This document shows, piece by piece, positions 1 to 11,814 of a stretch of 64,000 bases of DNA. Under the pieces are notes generated by a model. The model worked only from the letters and a program-made list of their open reading frames with translations. It was not told the origin of the DNA and did no database searches. The first letter of the stretch is position 1; each line of letters begins with the position of its first letter. A program made the position numbers and the translations under genes. The DNA comes from Trichopria drosophilae (Eukaryota > Arthropoda > Insecta > Hymenoptera > Diapriidae): assembly GCA_030407085.1 (NCBI GenBank), contig CM059583.1:42563001-42627000 (forward strand), read 5' to 3'.

Positions 1-308
1 GTACATTTACTACGGAATGAGTAAATAGTACTTTTCGGTCCTAAGCCGTAAAGTTCAATTTTACGGTTTAAAGTGTCTACTTAACGGACACGTGTATCAA
101 AAAATATATTTTTTGAGAATATTGACCAAACGTTTTCTTATTAGGGTGAGATTTTTTAAATAGAATGTAATATATGATATAAGCAGGTCACATAAAATTA
201 CTTATGAATGTAGCTTATTTAGTTTTCTTAATATTTCTTTTCTGAAATATAATTTTAGTTTTAATTGTTTATCAGAACTATTTTATGAGATTAATCTTCA
301 AAACTCAC
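1..308 (-). other. Intron 3 of GST copy 1 (continues off the left edge)
   Basis: Begins with the donor GTGAGT (minus strand) directly after the AAG codon at 309..311. AT-rich. No exon 4 homology (a TRP/TWAD-type N-cap followed by RPKT at the end) can be found here, so the last coding exon must lie outside the window. Confidence 0.8.
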
Positions 309-3300
309 CTTATGTCCGACAAAATATCCTCCGTTATTCTTAACTTGTTTCTCAAACATATCTAAGGTAAAAGACATTGTACTCATCGCCTTTTCTTTCA
401 TCGCTGACTTATAGTCTGGATCTTCTTCAAAATGGTAAGATATAATGGCTAAAAATTATGATTAATACAAACATTAGGCAGTTATCCATTATCACATTTA
501 TTTAATTTAATCGCGATACAATATTTTTAGCATAAAAACGTAAAACTTGATAATATAGAAAACGATCATTTATACATTCCTGCTTTTTCGCTAACTGTAT
601 AATAGTTATGCAAAAACGATCAAAAAAAGTTTAATAAAATAAATTTACAGTAACTCTACATACTGAGAGACTTTTTTTCTTAAAACATACAAAGAGAAAC
701 AACATTTAAGGAATATCCCAGCACTCTTCCCATAAATCTTATGAGAAAAATACTTTCAATATCCCCAAACCTTATTGAAATTTGTCATAAACACATTCTG
801 TTTATTTTTCTATTACTCAAAAAGGTTAGTAAAAAATGAGTAATGTTGAACTTTTTAATTTTATTTCCTACCTTTAAATCAAATTACAATTATTAATTAC
901 AAATTATTTAGATTATTGTATAACTTTAACAATAATAAGTAAACACTTAGAAAGGATTGCTGAACTTTAAGAAGTTATCGAACTTTTTTAGAAACTCTTG
1001 ATTTTAGTTGCAGTTCTATAATTTTCGAAGTAAATATTTCTTAATCTATTGTGGCTGTTTACTAATAGTCGAAAAAAACTTTTTTCAGAAAATATTTTCT
1101 CCGTATATAAAAACATTCCTAAAATTTATATAATTGAAATAAACATACCCGCTCTCATGTCGTCCATGCTGTCTACTGATCCATCAATCAAGAGAGTTTC
1201 CAAATTATTAGTACCAGCAAGATTGAATTCCTTCGCAATGTACCGACAAATAGATTTGGATTGATTATACTTTGTACTGTTTATTTCTAGAATTGGCAAT
1301 TGTTGCATTGGCATATCTGAAAATCATAATTTCAGATAAATCTAATTGTATTCTTTATAGATTTAATAAAAATTTGCATTTAAATTAGTGGCAAAAAGTA
1401 ATAAATCCATTAAAGATATATTGTTTAATATTTATAGTTAGCCAGATCGGCCATCAGCTTCCACAATAGAAAAACAAAATTCTACATAAGATTTTGTGCT
1501 GTAGAATACACATGTGCAATAATTCTCATTGGAAAGCATATCCCCTTTAATTCAGTGTCTAGTGCTTCACTCTCATCGTACGATTATTATATTATTGACT
1601 GCTGTTAACGATTGTGTAAACTAAAGAAGAAAATTTATAGTTCGATTTTGGGTGTTTGCGGCGTTTTTTGGTCTGATTCAGGATACATTTTTCAAAATTG
1701 AAAACTTGTTGTCATATTTCTGCTAATTCCAGTGTATTTACTTTTAATAACGCTAAACAACCTTAGTAGAAATCAGTTTATAAATATCCAGGTGTAGGCT
1801 TGGTCCTGACTTGCGCCCAAATATTTAGAAACAGATTTCTGCTAGGGAACCAATTTTAAAAATATAAAAGTTATGCAAAGTATGTGTGCCAGAGGCCTGC
1901 CATTGTTTATATTCAATTAGCAATGTCTTGTTCATGACACCACATGAGGAAAAACTAAACAACATATCATGTCACTACTTTTTCATAATAACAAAAAACT
2001 AGTAATCTTACTTATAAAAGGCGGATAATCTCATCATTAGAGCGATGAAAAACCTCTGTGGATGATATCTTATCTTTTATTACTCTTTGAGTCCTAGAAT
2101 TTTTTATAAATTAGGACAAAACCTGTATTCATACTTACCAAATATGAATCTTATCTAAAATACAATTATGAATGGATATTTATTTAACATATTATGTTAA
2201 AGCACGTCATTTTCAAAATGTCAGATTTGATAATGGAAGCAGCCTACAATGTATTTATTGCATATTCATAAACACCACATAGGAAACTGTAACTCACAAA
2301 AACTCATTTCACGCTGATAGTATAAGACTTTACAAATATTTAACATTAGCTAGATACTATGATACTATAATTCCAATTTAAATTAATGAAAATATCATAA
2401 AAAATACTTGGTCTCTGTAGTTTTAAAGCGCATTAATTCTACTGAAATTAATAAAGGTTGTTCGATATAGAACTAGTACAATTGAATCTATAATATACCA
2501 GAGATAATTGTAAATTAATAAATAAGAACAAAATTTAATTAAAATAAACGAAGCTTGGTTAAAAGATTTTTTTTATTATGAAACTATGAACAATTCAATA
2601 TTGCTGAGGGCGATCATTATTTGAACAATAAATGAAATGATATATTTTATATATAAGGCTGTTTAATCACGTAATGTTTAATACATTATACCTTAATAGG
2701 AAAATAAACAAAATTTTAAAAATCATCAAATAATATATACATAAACAATACGAGTTGAAGAACACTATTAACATTAAATCACAAGTAACTTTTGTATAGA
2801 ATGATAAAAACCACAATTCTCTTCGGAATGTTATATTAGTAGATGCGTACAAACTCTGTAAAACAAATACTGAAAATGATTAAATCTTGCAGTTAGCCAG
2901 TGGCGGTCTTATTTACATTAATCTTACTTTCAGTCAATTTTCTTACTTAATTCCAGATTTCAATCGCGTTTCTTGTATTAATTTACTTTTTGCAGTGAAG
3001 TAAAATATCCCTTTAAAGAACGGAAGTTATAATTGGTTCTCTCACAATGCGAAATGATCTAAAATTCAGTTCTTCATTTAACTTTATCGGTAATTTTATG
3101 TTATTCTTACGGAAATCATGTCGATTACAAATTTATATCTTTTTTAATAAACTCATCATCCCAATCACAGAACTTTTAAATTCTCCTCTGTTAATGGCTC
3201 TGGTGCCAAATCATACATGAATTATTCTTTAAGAATCGTACATTTGAAAGAATATTTTTAAACGAAGGTTATTCGAAAAATGAATCATTTGTATACGTAT

Positions 3301-4186
3301 ACGTATTATGTTTATTTGTTCACATTTTAACGTTGCTGCGTCTGAATATAAGAACGCAAATAAAGGATATTCAATTTTACACAAATACGTAAATTCCACA
3401 TGCCAGGTAAAATTGTAATTTTTAGGGATTTGATTACAATTAGGGATTGATACAGAATTCTACATCACATCCCCGGCCGGTGGGAATTTATGTTTTATTG
3501 CAACTTTCCGATGAACATTTCCCGTGAGTATTTTGAATACTTTCCTTAAAATCTGACAAAATTAAAACGATGAGCTATATGTGTGCGTAAAACTGCGACC
3601 GTAAAAACTACAGTTTTATAATATGTCTGTAATATTTTGTATTTTAGCTAATTTAAACATAATGTACGCTTTGTGGGTCGTAAGTGACAGCGCACACAGA
3701 ACACATACATACAGATGTACACTGTTAAAAATGACATGAAATTTCATGTACATTAATTTTTCTAAACGTGTATATCTATATATAATGTATATATAGATAT
3801 AGAATATGACGAATTAATGTACATGCAACGGAAGCATTTTGGAAGTTTTTTTTACAGTGTACCTAACTAATGAAAACAATTTCTTTATTTAGGTGATATA
3901 TTAGTTTTAAAGGCTACATATGACAAAAAAATTGGGGACAATTTTTTTGGGGCCAAGTTAATATATCCAATACTTCTTATTACCTAAGTTCACAATAGAA
4001 GTAAAATTCATGAGTGACAAAATTATGTCTATAAACTAATTGTTTTCTCTTACCAGGCTTATACTTTGGCCAATCCTCTCTCTCAATTCGTAAGTCTTCA
4101 AATTTGATTCCCACATAATGGAGTAGATATCTGACGGGTTCTCCAAGACCGGTGAAATTGAAGTAGTAAAGTTTGTATGACTTCAT
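309..4186 (-). CDS. GstS: Sigma-class GST, copy 1 (partial, last exon outside the window)
   Basis: Exons read on the minus strand: exon 1 4054..4186, exon 2 1149..1316, exon 3 309..448; exon 4 would lie left of base 1. Visible product 147 residues, starting MKSYKLYYFNFTGLGEP. The N-terminal thioredoxin-like glutathione domain shows catalytic Tyr8, Trp39 (EDWPKYKP) and Gln63-Ser64 (YNQSKSICRY). The start of the helical domain has the acidic triad Asp93/96/97 (VDSMDDMRA), which in vertebrate H-PGDS binds a divalent cation at the dimer interface. Donors GTAAGA, GTATGT and GTGAGT and the AG acceptors are all visible; intron phases are 1, 1, 0. Compared with the other copies, residue 49 is Gln rather than Gly (MPMQQLP) and residue 146 is His rather than Gly (FVGHK). 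It is closest to copy 2. Expected role: cytosolic glutathione conjugation or lipid-peroxide and prostaglandin-type isomerisation, by family. A CAG acceptor at 4195..4197 implies an upstream leader exon. Whether the gene is intact depends on the unseen exon 4. Confidence 0.93.
1317..4053 (-). other. Intron 1 of GST copy 1
   Basis: AT-rich 2.7-kb intron bounded by GTAAGA and TTTCAG on the minus strand. Apart from a 146-bp MITE at 3717..3862, I see no coding sequence or strong repeat in it. Intron 2 (449..1148) is likewise featureless. Confidence 0.8.
3717..3862. mobile_element. Small MITE with GTACACTGT ends
   Basis: Terminal inverted repeats: GTACACTGTTAAAAATGACA on the left and the reverse complement of GTACACTGTAAAAAAAACTT on the right, with a further inner match (ATGTACATTAATT) on both sides. 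The centre (about 3773..3803) is an AT palindrome. A diverged relative with the same ATGACATGAAATTT core lies at 24221..24803. Non-autonomous; the superfamily is not determined. Confidence 0.6.
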
Positions 4187-5059
4187 AATTTGGCCTGCAA
4201 AAAATAAGATGAACGCAATAATAAATAAGTAATTTAATTTGATATGATTTAAGTATTTTCAACTGTAGTTTGTCAATTTTTGGTGAACATAAGCCGTTAC
4301 ATTTATTGATTAATGTTAGTTCATCTATTATTTATATATGTTGAGAATTAGTTTAGTTAAATATATTGAATTTATGTGCATAATTATACATTCAATAGAT
4401 TTTTGAAATTTTATAATATACTTGCATATGTCCACAACTTTCACCATAGAAAATATCGCATGATAATGTTCCGACTAATCAGTAAAAATATTCATGTACT
4501 GTAAAAAAGGTATATTTAAAAAACAAACACACAAAAAACTCAATACAATGAATCAATTTTCCAAAACGTATCTCACTTAAAATGCTTATTGTTCAGCGAA
4601 TTTAAAAATAACATTAACCTAGTTTTGAATATTTTTCGTTTACCAAGAAACAAGTTGTTAACTGGTTTACTAGTTATTTTTTACGAATGCAAAAAAAATA
4701 TTATCAAGCAAAATATATTGTTCTATCTTGAATTTTTTTGGGGATATTATTTAAGTACACACTAAGATATTTTTGTCATAAAAGTATGCTACTTAATGAT
4801 AAACTTTCATATATTTTCAAGAACGGTTTCGAATGTTTTTAAAAATATCGGAAGGTAGATGCTAAACTACGTGCTTGTGTAATTTAATCTGAATGTACTT
4901 TTTAACAAAAACACATTAATGCCATCGGAATCGAAATTATCTATAGCTACCTCAATCACGTCAACTGATCAATTCCAAGTAATAAAATAAACAATTGAAT
5001 GCTAAAAAATGGGTATACCTAGCGAGAGTTGTATACAGTTTCAGTCCTCATTGACAACT
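4187..5059 (-). promoter_or_regulatory. Putative promoter, leader exon and leader intron of GST copy 1
   Basis: An initiator-like TCAGTTG (minus strand, A at 5059) opens a short candidate leader exon 5019..5059 ending at a GTATAC donor. A CAG acceptor at 4195..4197 sits 8 nt before the ATG. The 63 bases around the initiator align without gaps to the same region of copy 2 (about 43 of 63 identical by my count), with blocks GCTTTT, CAGTTG, GAAAC and CAACTCTCG shared. Conservation in otherwise unalignable DNA argues for a functional core promoter. No TATA box at -30. The start site and donor are inferred. Confidence 0.5.
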
Positions 5060-5555
5060 GACCGCTGGAAAGTTAAAAGCCGATAAGGCGCATTTCTGAC
5101 TACAATTCTTAATTCATAAGACACTAGCAACACTCATGAGTGTACAGCAGTACGCATAATGCTTATATTTAGGGAATCTTCCTCTTTTTTCTGTCGTTCT
5201 AATCTAGTACTCATATAACTGAATTGCCTAAACACGTATTCAAGATTGATACACAGATTCATGTTTTACACTAATATAAACGGAATACCTTTATTTCAAC
5301 TATTGTCATCTGACGCTAAGCTTAACCCTACCACGTACACTAACTTCAGGTAAATAATAAATAATACATTAGATAATTCATCAAGTGATATTATTGATTC
5401 ACAACAGCAGTGCGCCAACTTATCATCAAAAGTTGACATTGAATAAATATTCCTCTGAGTCTTATACCAATAATTTCGCTGCTTTGGCAAAAATGATTCA
5501 ATAATACTAATTCCACGTTCAATACAATTAAGAGAAATATAAAACCTGGCGGAAT
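5060..5555. other. Intergenic, no recognised feature
   Basis: Upstream flank of GST copy 1. No homology, open frame or clear repeat was recognised before the LINE relic begins. Confidence 0.5.
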
Positions 5556-5558
5556 ACC

Positions 5559-7680
5559 ATGGAGAATCAACTCAAATCTTTATTACATTTGAATGAAAAA
5601 TTTTCTTCTTTGGACAAAAGAGTTGAGAAGTTGGACAATCATGCTAGTAAGCTGGCTACTGCTGATGAAACTACTGTGCAAATGAAGTTGCAGCCAGATC
5701 CTCTCGTTGCAGCGATTTAATTATTTATGGAATCCGGGACATCTCTAATGATAAGTGGTGTTCTCACTTTAATTAAAGAAATATTGACTCCTGTCAATCT
5801 TATCGATCTGTCTAATATTTCAATACGACATATTGGTCAATTTGCAGTTAACAAGCCTCGTCCAATCAGCGTTAAACTCCAATCTAGAGAAGAAGTTATA
5901 CAAGTGATAATAAACAAAAAATTATTACGTCAAGGAATTTCAATATCAACGGATAAAACACTTACTCGAAGAGAACAACTTGCAACGGCTAAATCTGAAG
6001 CTAACGCGTTCAACACCCTTCAAAATGCGGATAAAAAAGTTATCAGATACATTAGAGACACACCGACTCTAATAACTGTCTCCAATCCTACCATTTCTGT
6101 CAATAATTATAATTTTAAGTAGGTAAATCTTTCTATTTATTATCAGAACGTGCGCTCATTGAACAATAACTTGAGTTACTTAAAATCTAGTCTACATGAA
6201 CTGCTTGTAATTCCTTACATTAACCTTTTCACCGAAACATGGTTGAAGACTATCGTTGACGCTGCTGAAGTAGGTCTTACAAATTATTCTATTTATCGTC
6301 GAGATAGAACACCTGAAAACTGTCATGGTAATCATGGAGAGGGAGACTAGCAGCTGTAAAATAATCAATTAATGTTACTTGTCTCCAACGTACCATTTCT
6401 GCTGATGCTTTATTTCATCAAGTAATCTTAGTACCGAGTAGTTACATCAAGGCTGTGGTTTACTTTCCACCTGAGCCTAGTGAAGAAAATTATGTTGACT
6501 TCCTAGATGGTCATCTTGTTAGATGACTGGACATGCGTGGACAGTTTGCGGTGATTTTAATCTACCTTATCTTCGTTGGTCCAATCATCAGCTATGGTCA
6601 TTCTAGACATTTTATAATATCTTCCTCATGAACTTCAGGGATGTGTAAATAGGGTACATCGTACCTTTCCTCTTCTAGGACTTAATCAGCTTTATAAGGA
6701 ACACAGCGAGAAAGGCTACTCTCTTGTTTTACTGTTTAAATCAGGTTCCCATGTTAAAAATATTAAATTTCAAGCCGAATTATTTAAACCTGACGAACAC
6801 CACGAAACGGCCTTTTTTTAATTATCGTCGAGTGAAACTATTTATTTTACTCATCGTAATTTTGAATTTGTTTTTTTCATCGTAATTATATGATGCTACA
6901 AATAATGCTATGGGGGATATAGATTGTGTTTCGTTTTTTAACGATTTGACTGCTGAGTCTTCTCTAGACATGTTCTACAATGTTCTTAATACATGAATTA
7001 ATACATTTATTCCTCAATCGTATTCAAGTGAACTGAAACAATTTATCTGTGGTAAAAAACCAGCGCATTGTAACTGGAAGCGTTCTCGTTCATATAGCGA
7101 TTATGTTATTTTCAATTCTTTGCGGGCGAAGTGTATTAGATTATCGCCACTTGCCTATAAATCTTATGTTTCATCGGTGAAAACTAATATTCCGAACAAC
7201 ATTAGGTCTTTCTGGAATCATGTTAGTTAAAAAAGAGTACTGCGTTAAGGCGCAATATGTATTAGCAGGATAAATTAGCCGCTTCTAGTCATGATATTTG
7301 TTTTCTGGTTATTTTGCATCGGTTTATCAAATTGCGTCACTTCCACGTCTAAATTGTATTGAGTGTGATTTAATTGTGGAATGTTATAATGTCTCTGTAG
7401 AGGTTATAATTACCTCTTTAGTCGATAATGTAGATTCTGGGCCGGATGAGATTCCTCCATACTTTGTTAAGAAATACATGCTATCATTGATAGTGCCATT
7501 GTCGATCCTTTTTAACAAGTCTCTTTTCTTTGACTATTGAAAACTGCTTTAATTTTTCCTAATTACAAGTCTGGTGGTACGCATGATGAAATTATTTATT
7601 ATAGGCCTGTTTTTCTGAATCCTTTTACTTACACTATGAACAAGTTATTGGGAATCATAAGAAACATTCAAACAGTTTAG
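5559..7680 (+). mobile_element. Degenerate Jockey-like LINE (ORF1, endonuclease and start of RT)
   Basis: Relic of a non-LTR retrotransposon, broken by frameshifts, stops and deletions. 5559..5720: a 53-residue coiled-coil-like ORF1 start (heptad-rich, SLDKRVEKLDNH). 5727..6122, with a frame change at its start: the ORF1 nucleic-acid-binding domain, with PRPISVKLQSREEV and later RREQLATAKSEANAF. About 6140..6650: fragments of an apurinic-type endonuclease (YYQNVRSLNNNL, FTETWLK, NYSIYRRDR, then VYFPP). About 7420..7680: reverse transcriptase N-terminal motifs (SGPDEIPPYFVKK, SILFNKSL, then YKSGGTHDE and YRPV). The RT palm and 3' end are missing. Not functional. The family call rests on motif recognition only. 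Confidence 0.8.
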
Positions 7681-8039
7681 AACAATTCATACTAATACTT
7701 CATTAGGAATAGTGAAGTATAGGGTTTACAACTTTTATTATGAATAATTGAGATACATTCAGGGATAATCTACTGAATTTTTTTAATAGGATCAACAAAA
7801 AGCATTCAAAGTTTAAAAATGAGTACTTTTCAATCAGTCTGAATCACATTTCGTTTGTTGGGCAAAAAAACAAATATAGATATATGAAAAAAACAGCCCC
7901 TTCGCCAAAAAATTGAAAACAGAAGAGATTTTTAACATTTACAACTTTCTTTGTGATGAAAACGGGTTCTAGGACATAAAAAAATGTACTTAATCACTAA
8001 CTTCGTGAATTTTTTAAGATTATTTCTTCGACTGATTAA
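7681..8039. other. Intergenic, no recognised feature
   Basis: AT-rich sequence after the LINE relic. I see no gene or repeat structure that I can support. Confidence 0.4.
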
Positions 8040-8201
8040 GTCTATCTGAAAAAGGCAATTTTTGTGACCCGAAGAGACGGTAGTGTTCAATTCAACGAGA
8101 GCTCGGATGAAGTCCTCAATTTGGATAGGAATTTCATCTTAACGGAAGCTGCACATGCGTCTCTGAGATTTTTCCACTGTAAACTACAGGCACGTGGATA
8201 A
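8040..8201 (+). other. Short coding-like open stretch, unrecognised
   Basis: A 53-codon stretch between stops with no ATG start. Its amino-acid mix is unlike the surrounding translated AT-rich DNA (acidic and mixed, for example VTRRDGSVQFNESSDEVL). It could be an exon remnant of a transposon or host gene. Protein family unknown. A second open stretch with similar texture follows at 8516..8651. Confidence 0.2.
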
Positions 8202-8515
8202 CATTACTAATCTTACAACAGTTAATTTACATACTTCAGATAAAATGACTTCGCAGTGTGTTTAACGAAAAAAATAAATCTATTACGAGAAGTTTGATGC
8301 CCTGTTATTTTTATTTACAGATACACTTATCGGGTGCAGAGAATTGTACCGTAAATTTTACACTGAAAATAGTTTCAATTTAAAAAAACAAGATTACTAT
8401 TCTAGAAAATTATATTGTATTCGATTTACAAGAACACCGATTTCCTCCTTTCTCCTTGAATAGTGGTAATTTAGTACTGAAGGACTTCTTTGATTAAATG
8501 TGAAAATTATCTTTC

Positions 8516-8651
8516 ATGTTAGGAAATAAAAATTCGAAATTCTTTCCCGTGAATGATAAAGATTCACGTGCCACAACAGATTGTATTTTGGACTTTGTAA
8601 CCGGACCTTTGGCACTGAACCGCTTCTCTATAAAAATTCGGAGGTTTCGGG
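8516..8651 (+). other. Coding-like open stretch ending at a GTAAGT donor, unrecognised
   Basis: Open frame from ATG at 8519 reading through DKDSRATTDCILDFVTGPLA to IKIRRFR, followed immediately by GGGTAAGTGAC, a strong splice-donor match. It could be an exon of an unidentified gene or of an old DNA transposon. The antisense frame over the same bases is also open, which weakens the case. No family recognised. Confidence 0.2.
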
Positions 8652-8809
8652 TAAGTGACATGTTGAGAAATACAACTAGGAAGTACCGCACCTTACAATG
8701 GATAATGAACTAAAAATATTCGTTTGTATACCCGTATATGTCCTCACTTTAACCTAACAAGGGCCAAATGCACAACAAAATTAGCATGAAGTTTTGCAGT
8801 ATTGTTTAG

Positions 8810-9180
8810 TACAGACAACCCACTCAATAATTCCGGGGAAAGCGGAAAGGGGCAATGGTTTTCCAAGAACGCGGGTTCCCTCACTTTCTACTTTTGGAAA
8901 ATTATTCGCGCTTTCTCGGAGTAATGCCGATTCGTCGAACCCCAGGAGTGTTTTGTTTATTTAATTTTTGTGAAGTGACATTAAACATTGTTCGCGATTT
9001 ATTAAATAAGTATTGATTTAAAAATTTGACCAATTAATTATGTCGGCTTTAAAACGTAAAAGAAAGTTGACTGGCAGTGAATCGCAGACTTCTGTAAATA
9101 AAGCCGAGGGTCACAGGAAAATAACAAAAAAGAGAAGCCAGATTCTTGAATAGACCATAATTATTATCTATGTTATTAAC
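8810..9180 (+). other. GC-richer patch followed by a tiny basic ORF
   Basis: The patch at about 8820..8960 is clearly richer in GC and CpG than its surroundings. It precedes a 37-codon frame (9041..9154) encoding a lysine/arginine-rich peptide starting MSALKRKRKLTG. This resembles the 5' end of a decayed mobile element carrying a start codon and a nuclear-localisation-like N-terminus. No family recognised. Confidence 0.2.
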
Positions 9181-9423
9181 GGAATAGCTTGTAAGTATAA
9201 CATTAGTTTAAATTCAGTATTACTTAATATTACTATATACGTTATCAGTATTGTATTAAATTTTTTTGTCTTTGGTATTACACTTTTTATATTGAAAGCC
9301 TAGAACAACAAAAAAAATTACTATTAAGGATACAAGACGGCTATTTCGCATTTTGAGTAGTGGAAATATTGAAAGGGTTGACTATATTAAAACGCAATGA
9401 AAAAGATTTTGTGGGAGATGTTT

Positions 9424-9860
9424 TTAACACTCCGGGAGTAGAACTCGATTTTGCGCCCTGTGGTGAAGTATTCGGGCGCAAATGAGTCCTACACCCGCCG
9501 TATTAAAAAATATCGTATGCAACACCGGGCGCAATATAAATCTCCGACGAGTGTCATTGTCCCCCACGCTTCGCTCGTGCGACAAACTTCGCACTCGTCG
9601 AAGATCGATAGTTTCGCCCTTGTTACATAATATACTATTATGCATGGATTTTCTCTGCATAAAGTAGAAATTTAGCGCGTAAGGTTAGTGTCGTGCGTGA
9701 AGTAAACTTCACGCATTCCAGCCACTTCACGCACTGAATTTGTCTACTTCACGCATAGGAAATCTGTGCATAAAATATCGTATGCGACTCGTGCAATGCA
9801 TGAAGTTACGCACTCGTCGAAAAATACTATTATACGGTTAAAACCCCACTTATCGTTGAT
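9424..9860. repeat. CpG-rich dispersed repeat with CGAGTGCG-type palindromes
   Basis: A stretch of unusual composition with many short inverted copies of CTCGTCG, GCACTCGTCG, GGGCGCAA and TTCACGCA in both orientations. Both strands stay open for about 60-78 codons, as expected of palindromic DNA rather than of a gene. Related GCTCGCTTCGCTCGCT sequence occurs at about 16731..16752. Confidence 0.45.
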
Positions 9861-10640
9861 TTATCATTTCCCGCATTACAATATCTTAGACGGGTATAAA
9901 TAACTCATAAAAAATGGATGGAATTCTACATTATGAAGCGAATTTTCAAAAAAATTATTGGCTCCAAAATGGCATCAGAATTGAAAATTTGTGTGACAAT
10001 ACATCTAAAGTAATCAGCTTTACAAAACTTATTCTATAATTTAATTTTCCATTTTGTTATGGTTAACTGTTTAAAAATTATTATCTTACAACTACAAAAA
10101 ATGGTAAGGTTATATTTGAAGTATTATTAGAATAAAACTCAAATGAATAGTTAAAATCAAACATGATAGAATTGTATGTGCAATTCTATACTTACTGTTT
10201 ATTGCAATCAATATTTCATTAAAATGGCCTAGTATCAAAATTATTTTGGATGTTATTGTTTTGTAAAAGTTTACCACAGCAAATTGCAAAATTAATACGT
10301 AAAAACGAAAATAGCCTTCACCAATTTTTTTTTTAAATAAAAGGCCAAATTTTTTTCTTCAAGGTACCATATCCGATTTAAAAAAAAATCGAGGGCAATA
10401 CCAAAATTTAATTTGAAAAATGTTTTCTTGACAAAAAGAACATTTTTAAAATTGTTTTACTTTTCAATAATAGTACAAAATTTTATGAAAAAATACACGT
10501 AATTTTATTCAAATGCGATAATTAGAAAAATAAATATCGCAATTTCAATAAATTCACTAACATATTAATAAAATATCCCAAAAATATTTCCCAGAATATT
10601 ATCTACAGCTATGAAATATTTCATTTGCGTTGAATTCCGC
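9861..10640. other. Intergenic, no recognised feature
   Basis: Very AT-rich; no gene or repeat call can be supported. Confidence 0.4.
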
Positions 10641-10725
10641 GACATGAACCATAATTTTGATATTTTTGACAATGACCCACATACATGGACTTCAACTGTA
10701 TGTACATACGTGGCAATACACTGCA

Positions 10726-10940
10726 CATATCCATTTTTTTATCTCTAAATTGATTCGTTTTTCTGTGACCGTTCGTTCTACGTCCAGTTTTCAACTTTAA
10801 TAGTGTTCATATTCCTGGATGTATAGTGGGCGGATGTGCAAGGTACGTACGTATGTATGGACGTCCACTGTACATACACTAGTATAGGTCCATTTTACGT
10901 CCATTTTTTTACATTAAGTTGCTTCGTTTTCATGGCCGTG
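10726..10940. repeat. Imperfect direct repeat, about 45-50 bp, 160 bp apart
   Basis: CATTTTTTTA followed by an ATTGATTCGTTTTTCTGTGACCG-like segment at 10730..10775 recurs in diverged form at 10890..10937. Several ACGTAC/GTACGT palindromes lie between the copies. Function unknown. Confidence 0.4.
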
Positions 10941-11670
10941 TAGCAAATGTACATAGCATTTTTTATCCAGAAATTGTCATATTTGTTGATGATTTGGTGA
11001 TATTTTCTTGGGAATATATTAAAATTCATGATGATCCGGGAGTTGTGGTCAACGATCAACGTACATCAGTGTTTAAATTGGATTTACATGGTTCTAATTT
11101 ATTTTTAAGGAATTGTTCCATTTTCCATATTCCTTTATTTGTTGCTGTCTTCATAGGGTCTTCATTAGAATTTCAACCCAGGTCGCAGGATCGTTTTGCG
11201 GACTTTTGCATCTATCGATTTTGATTTATACATATTTTATATTATATATTTTCCGACTTGAAACTTTCGAATACTAATTACAATGATTAAATGCAATTTG
11301 TTATCCTATAATAATATAAAACATTTCAGCTGAGAATATATATTTGGAGAAGATTCGGTTCAAATTGGACCAAAACGAAAAACTTTTCAGATCTAAATGA
11401 GTAAAATTATGGAACGTTTTAACAACGAATATAGAGGAATACTATTTTCTAATTTTTTTAAAAATCCTGAATATCCATTACATATATTCTTATTAGTTGA
11501 ATGAAGTATTTGTAAGTAAGGAATTTATAATTAACGACTTTTTTGACAAAACAAAAATAAGATTATGAACTAGACTATAATATAACAATAGAAATTTTAA
11601 TACAATATATCTACAACTTTTCGATTTTCAAGACAAAGTATAAATTGCTAAGGCACGTGCAAATATTACA

Positions 11671-11676
11671 TTTATT
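11671..11676 (-). promoter_or_regulatory. Poly(A) signal candidate, GST copy 2
   Basis: AATAAA on the minus strand about 140 nt downstream of the TAA stop. Confidence 0.4.
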
Positions 11677-11814
11677 TTGATTTAGTATAAACTTATGTGA
11701 AATATATTGAAACTATGGTGTAATGACGGGTAATTCTTGACACAATGCGTGTAAAATTAAAAAGCTTTTTACAGTATACTCTAAGTGTAGACAAAAGAAT
11801 GTTGCGATTTGTCT

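Noticed and set aside
1049..1264. 71-codon plus-strand open frame
   Set aside because: Antisense shadow of exon 2 of GST copy 1. The similar frames at 13129..13362 and 19941..20123 are antisense to exons of copy 2.
10919..11224. 101-codon plus-strand open frame
   Set aside because: No recognised homology, begins inside a direct repeat, and no splice or promoter context. It could be real, but I cannot support it.
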